A DNA stretch of 41,609 nucleotides from Phycisphaeraceae bacterium (GTDB lineage: Bacteria; Planctomycetota; Phycisphaerae; Phycisphaerales; Phycisphaeraceae): positions 1 to 41,609 of the forward strand of contig JADLFV010000152.1 in the NCBI GenBank assembly GCA_020849625.1. Direction: 5' to 3'. The notes beneath the pieces were generated by a model, which worked only from the letters and a program-made list of their open reading frames with translations, ran no database searches and was not told the DNA's origin. A program made the translations under genes and the position numbers. Below, in pieces: positions 41,542-41,609 of the stretch (within the stretch, counting starts at the first letter, position 1; every line of letters begins with the position of its first letter).

Positions 41542-41609
41542 ATGCATGGCAAGGACGCCCGATCGCTGACGGCCGAAGCGCAGGAAGACTTGCGGCGTCG
41601 GGTGCTGCA
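41542..41609 (+). CDS. IS630-family transposase, N-terminal start (cut by window end)
   Basis: The frame reads MHGKDARSLTAEAQEDLRRR then VL, the standard N-terminus of IS630 transposases with their HTH to follow. 22 codons are visible. It could be a full copy, or the half missing from 35877-36238, in which case an inversion links them. Terminal repeats cannot be judged at the window edge. Confidence 0.7.
   Translation, partial: MHGKDARSLTAEAQEDLRRRVL

Overview
The window looks like chromosome from a planctomycete, most likely of the Phycisphaerae type. The signs are dockerin-like GDxNxDGxVxxxDLQIL repeats on secreted proteins, PEP-CTERM tails, a lone type IV prepilin-like N-terminus with an H-x-DG ending, FG-GAP proteins, the RRNALKHGL family, a type III PKS next to a geranylgeranyl-reductase-like enzyme, and high GC. 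This assignment is inference; no rRNA or marker set is present. No complete tRNA, rRNA or CRISPR array was seen.

Region 1 (1-5.5 kb) is a five-gene minus-strand operon for envelope lipoproteins: PEGA-domain protein, CsgG-like protein, COG3014-like lipoprotein, YcfL-like lipoprotein and LpoB-like lipoprotein. Region 2 (5.5-6.4 kb) is non-coding but highly structured: a ~132-bp palindrome with 26-bp perfect inner arms abuts an array of about sixteen degenerate units with an exact 21-bp period. Region 3 (6.4-10.6 kb) holds an EVE-DUF3883 protein, prfB with a programmed frameshift at a UAA rather than UGA codon, and a secreted serine hydrolase with dockerin-like repeats.

Region 4 (10.6-16.4 kb) holds a secreted beta-helix protein, a translationally coupled pair of planctomycete-type hypothetical proteins, and a three-gene methyltransferase / FAD reductase / type III polyketide synthase operon. 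Region 5 (16.6-22.3 kb) has an AlsS-like ThDP enzyme and an aldehyde dehydrogenase, followed by an MFS transporter fused to HEAT repeats and preceded by a 12-codon leader ORF. A probable group II intron 5' remnant follows at 22.3 kb. Region 6 (23-30.4 kb) is a LacI regulator with a clear promoter and dyads, then a LamG/dockerin/PEP-CTERM protein, a prepilin-like protein and two tandemly duplicated FG-GAP proteins.

Region 7 (30.5-41.6 kb) is accessory. It has a DUF6036-like nucleotidyltransferase with a winged-helix-like partner under a palindromic promoter, a transposase remnant, an orphan membrane-fusion protein, and a mutagenesis module (SRAP, UmuD-like, UmuC, and convergent DinB). The UmuD-like protein has lost both catalytic residues, and the dinB 3' end is fused to an IS630 fragment. 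The region ends with a membrane Mrr-like nuclease, two lower-GC hypothetical genes and the start of another IS630 transposase. Several dispersed intergenic repeat types recur through the window.
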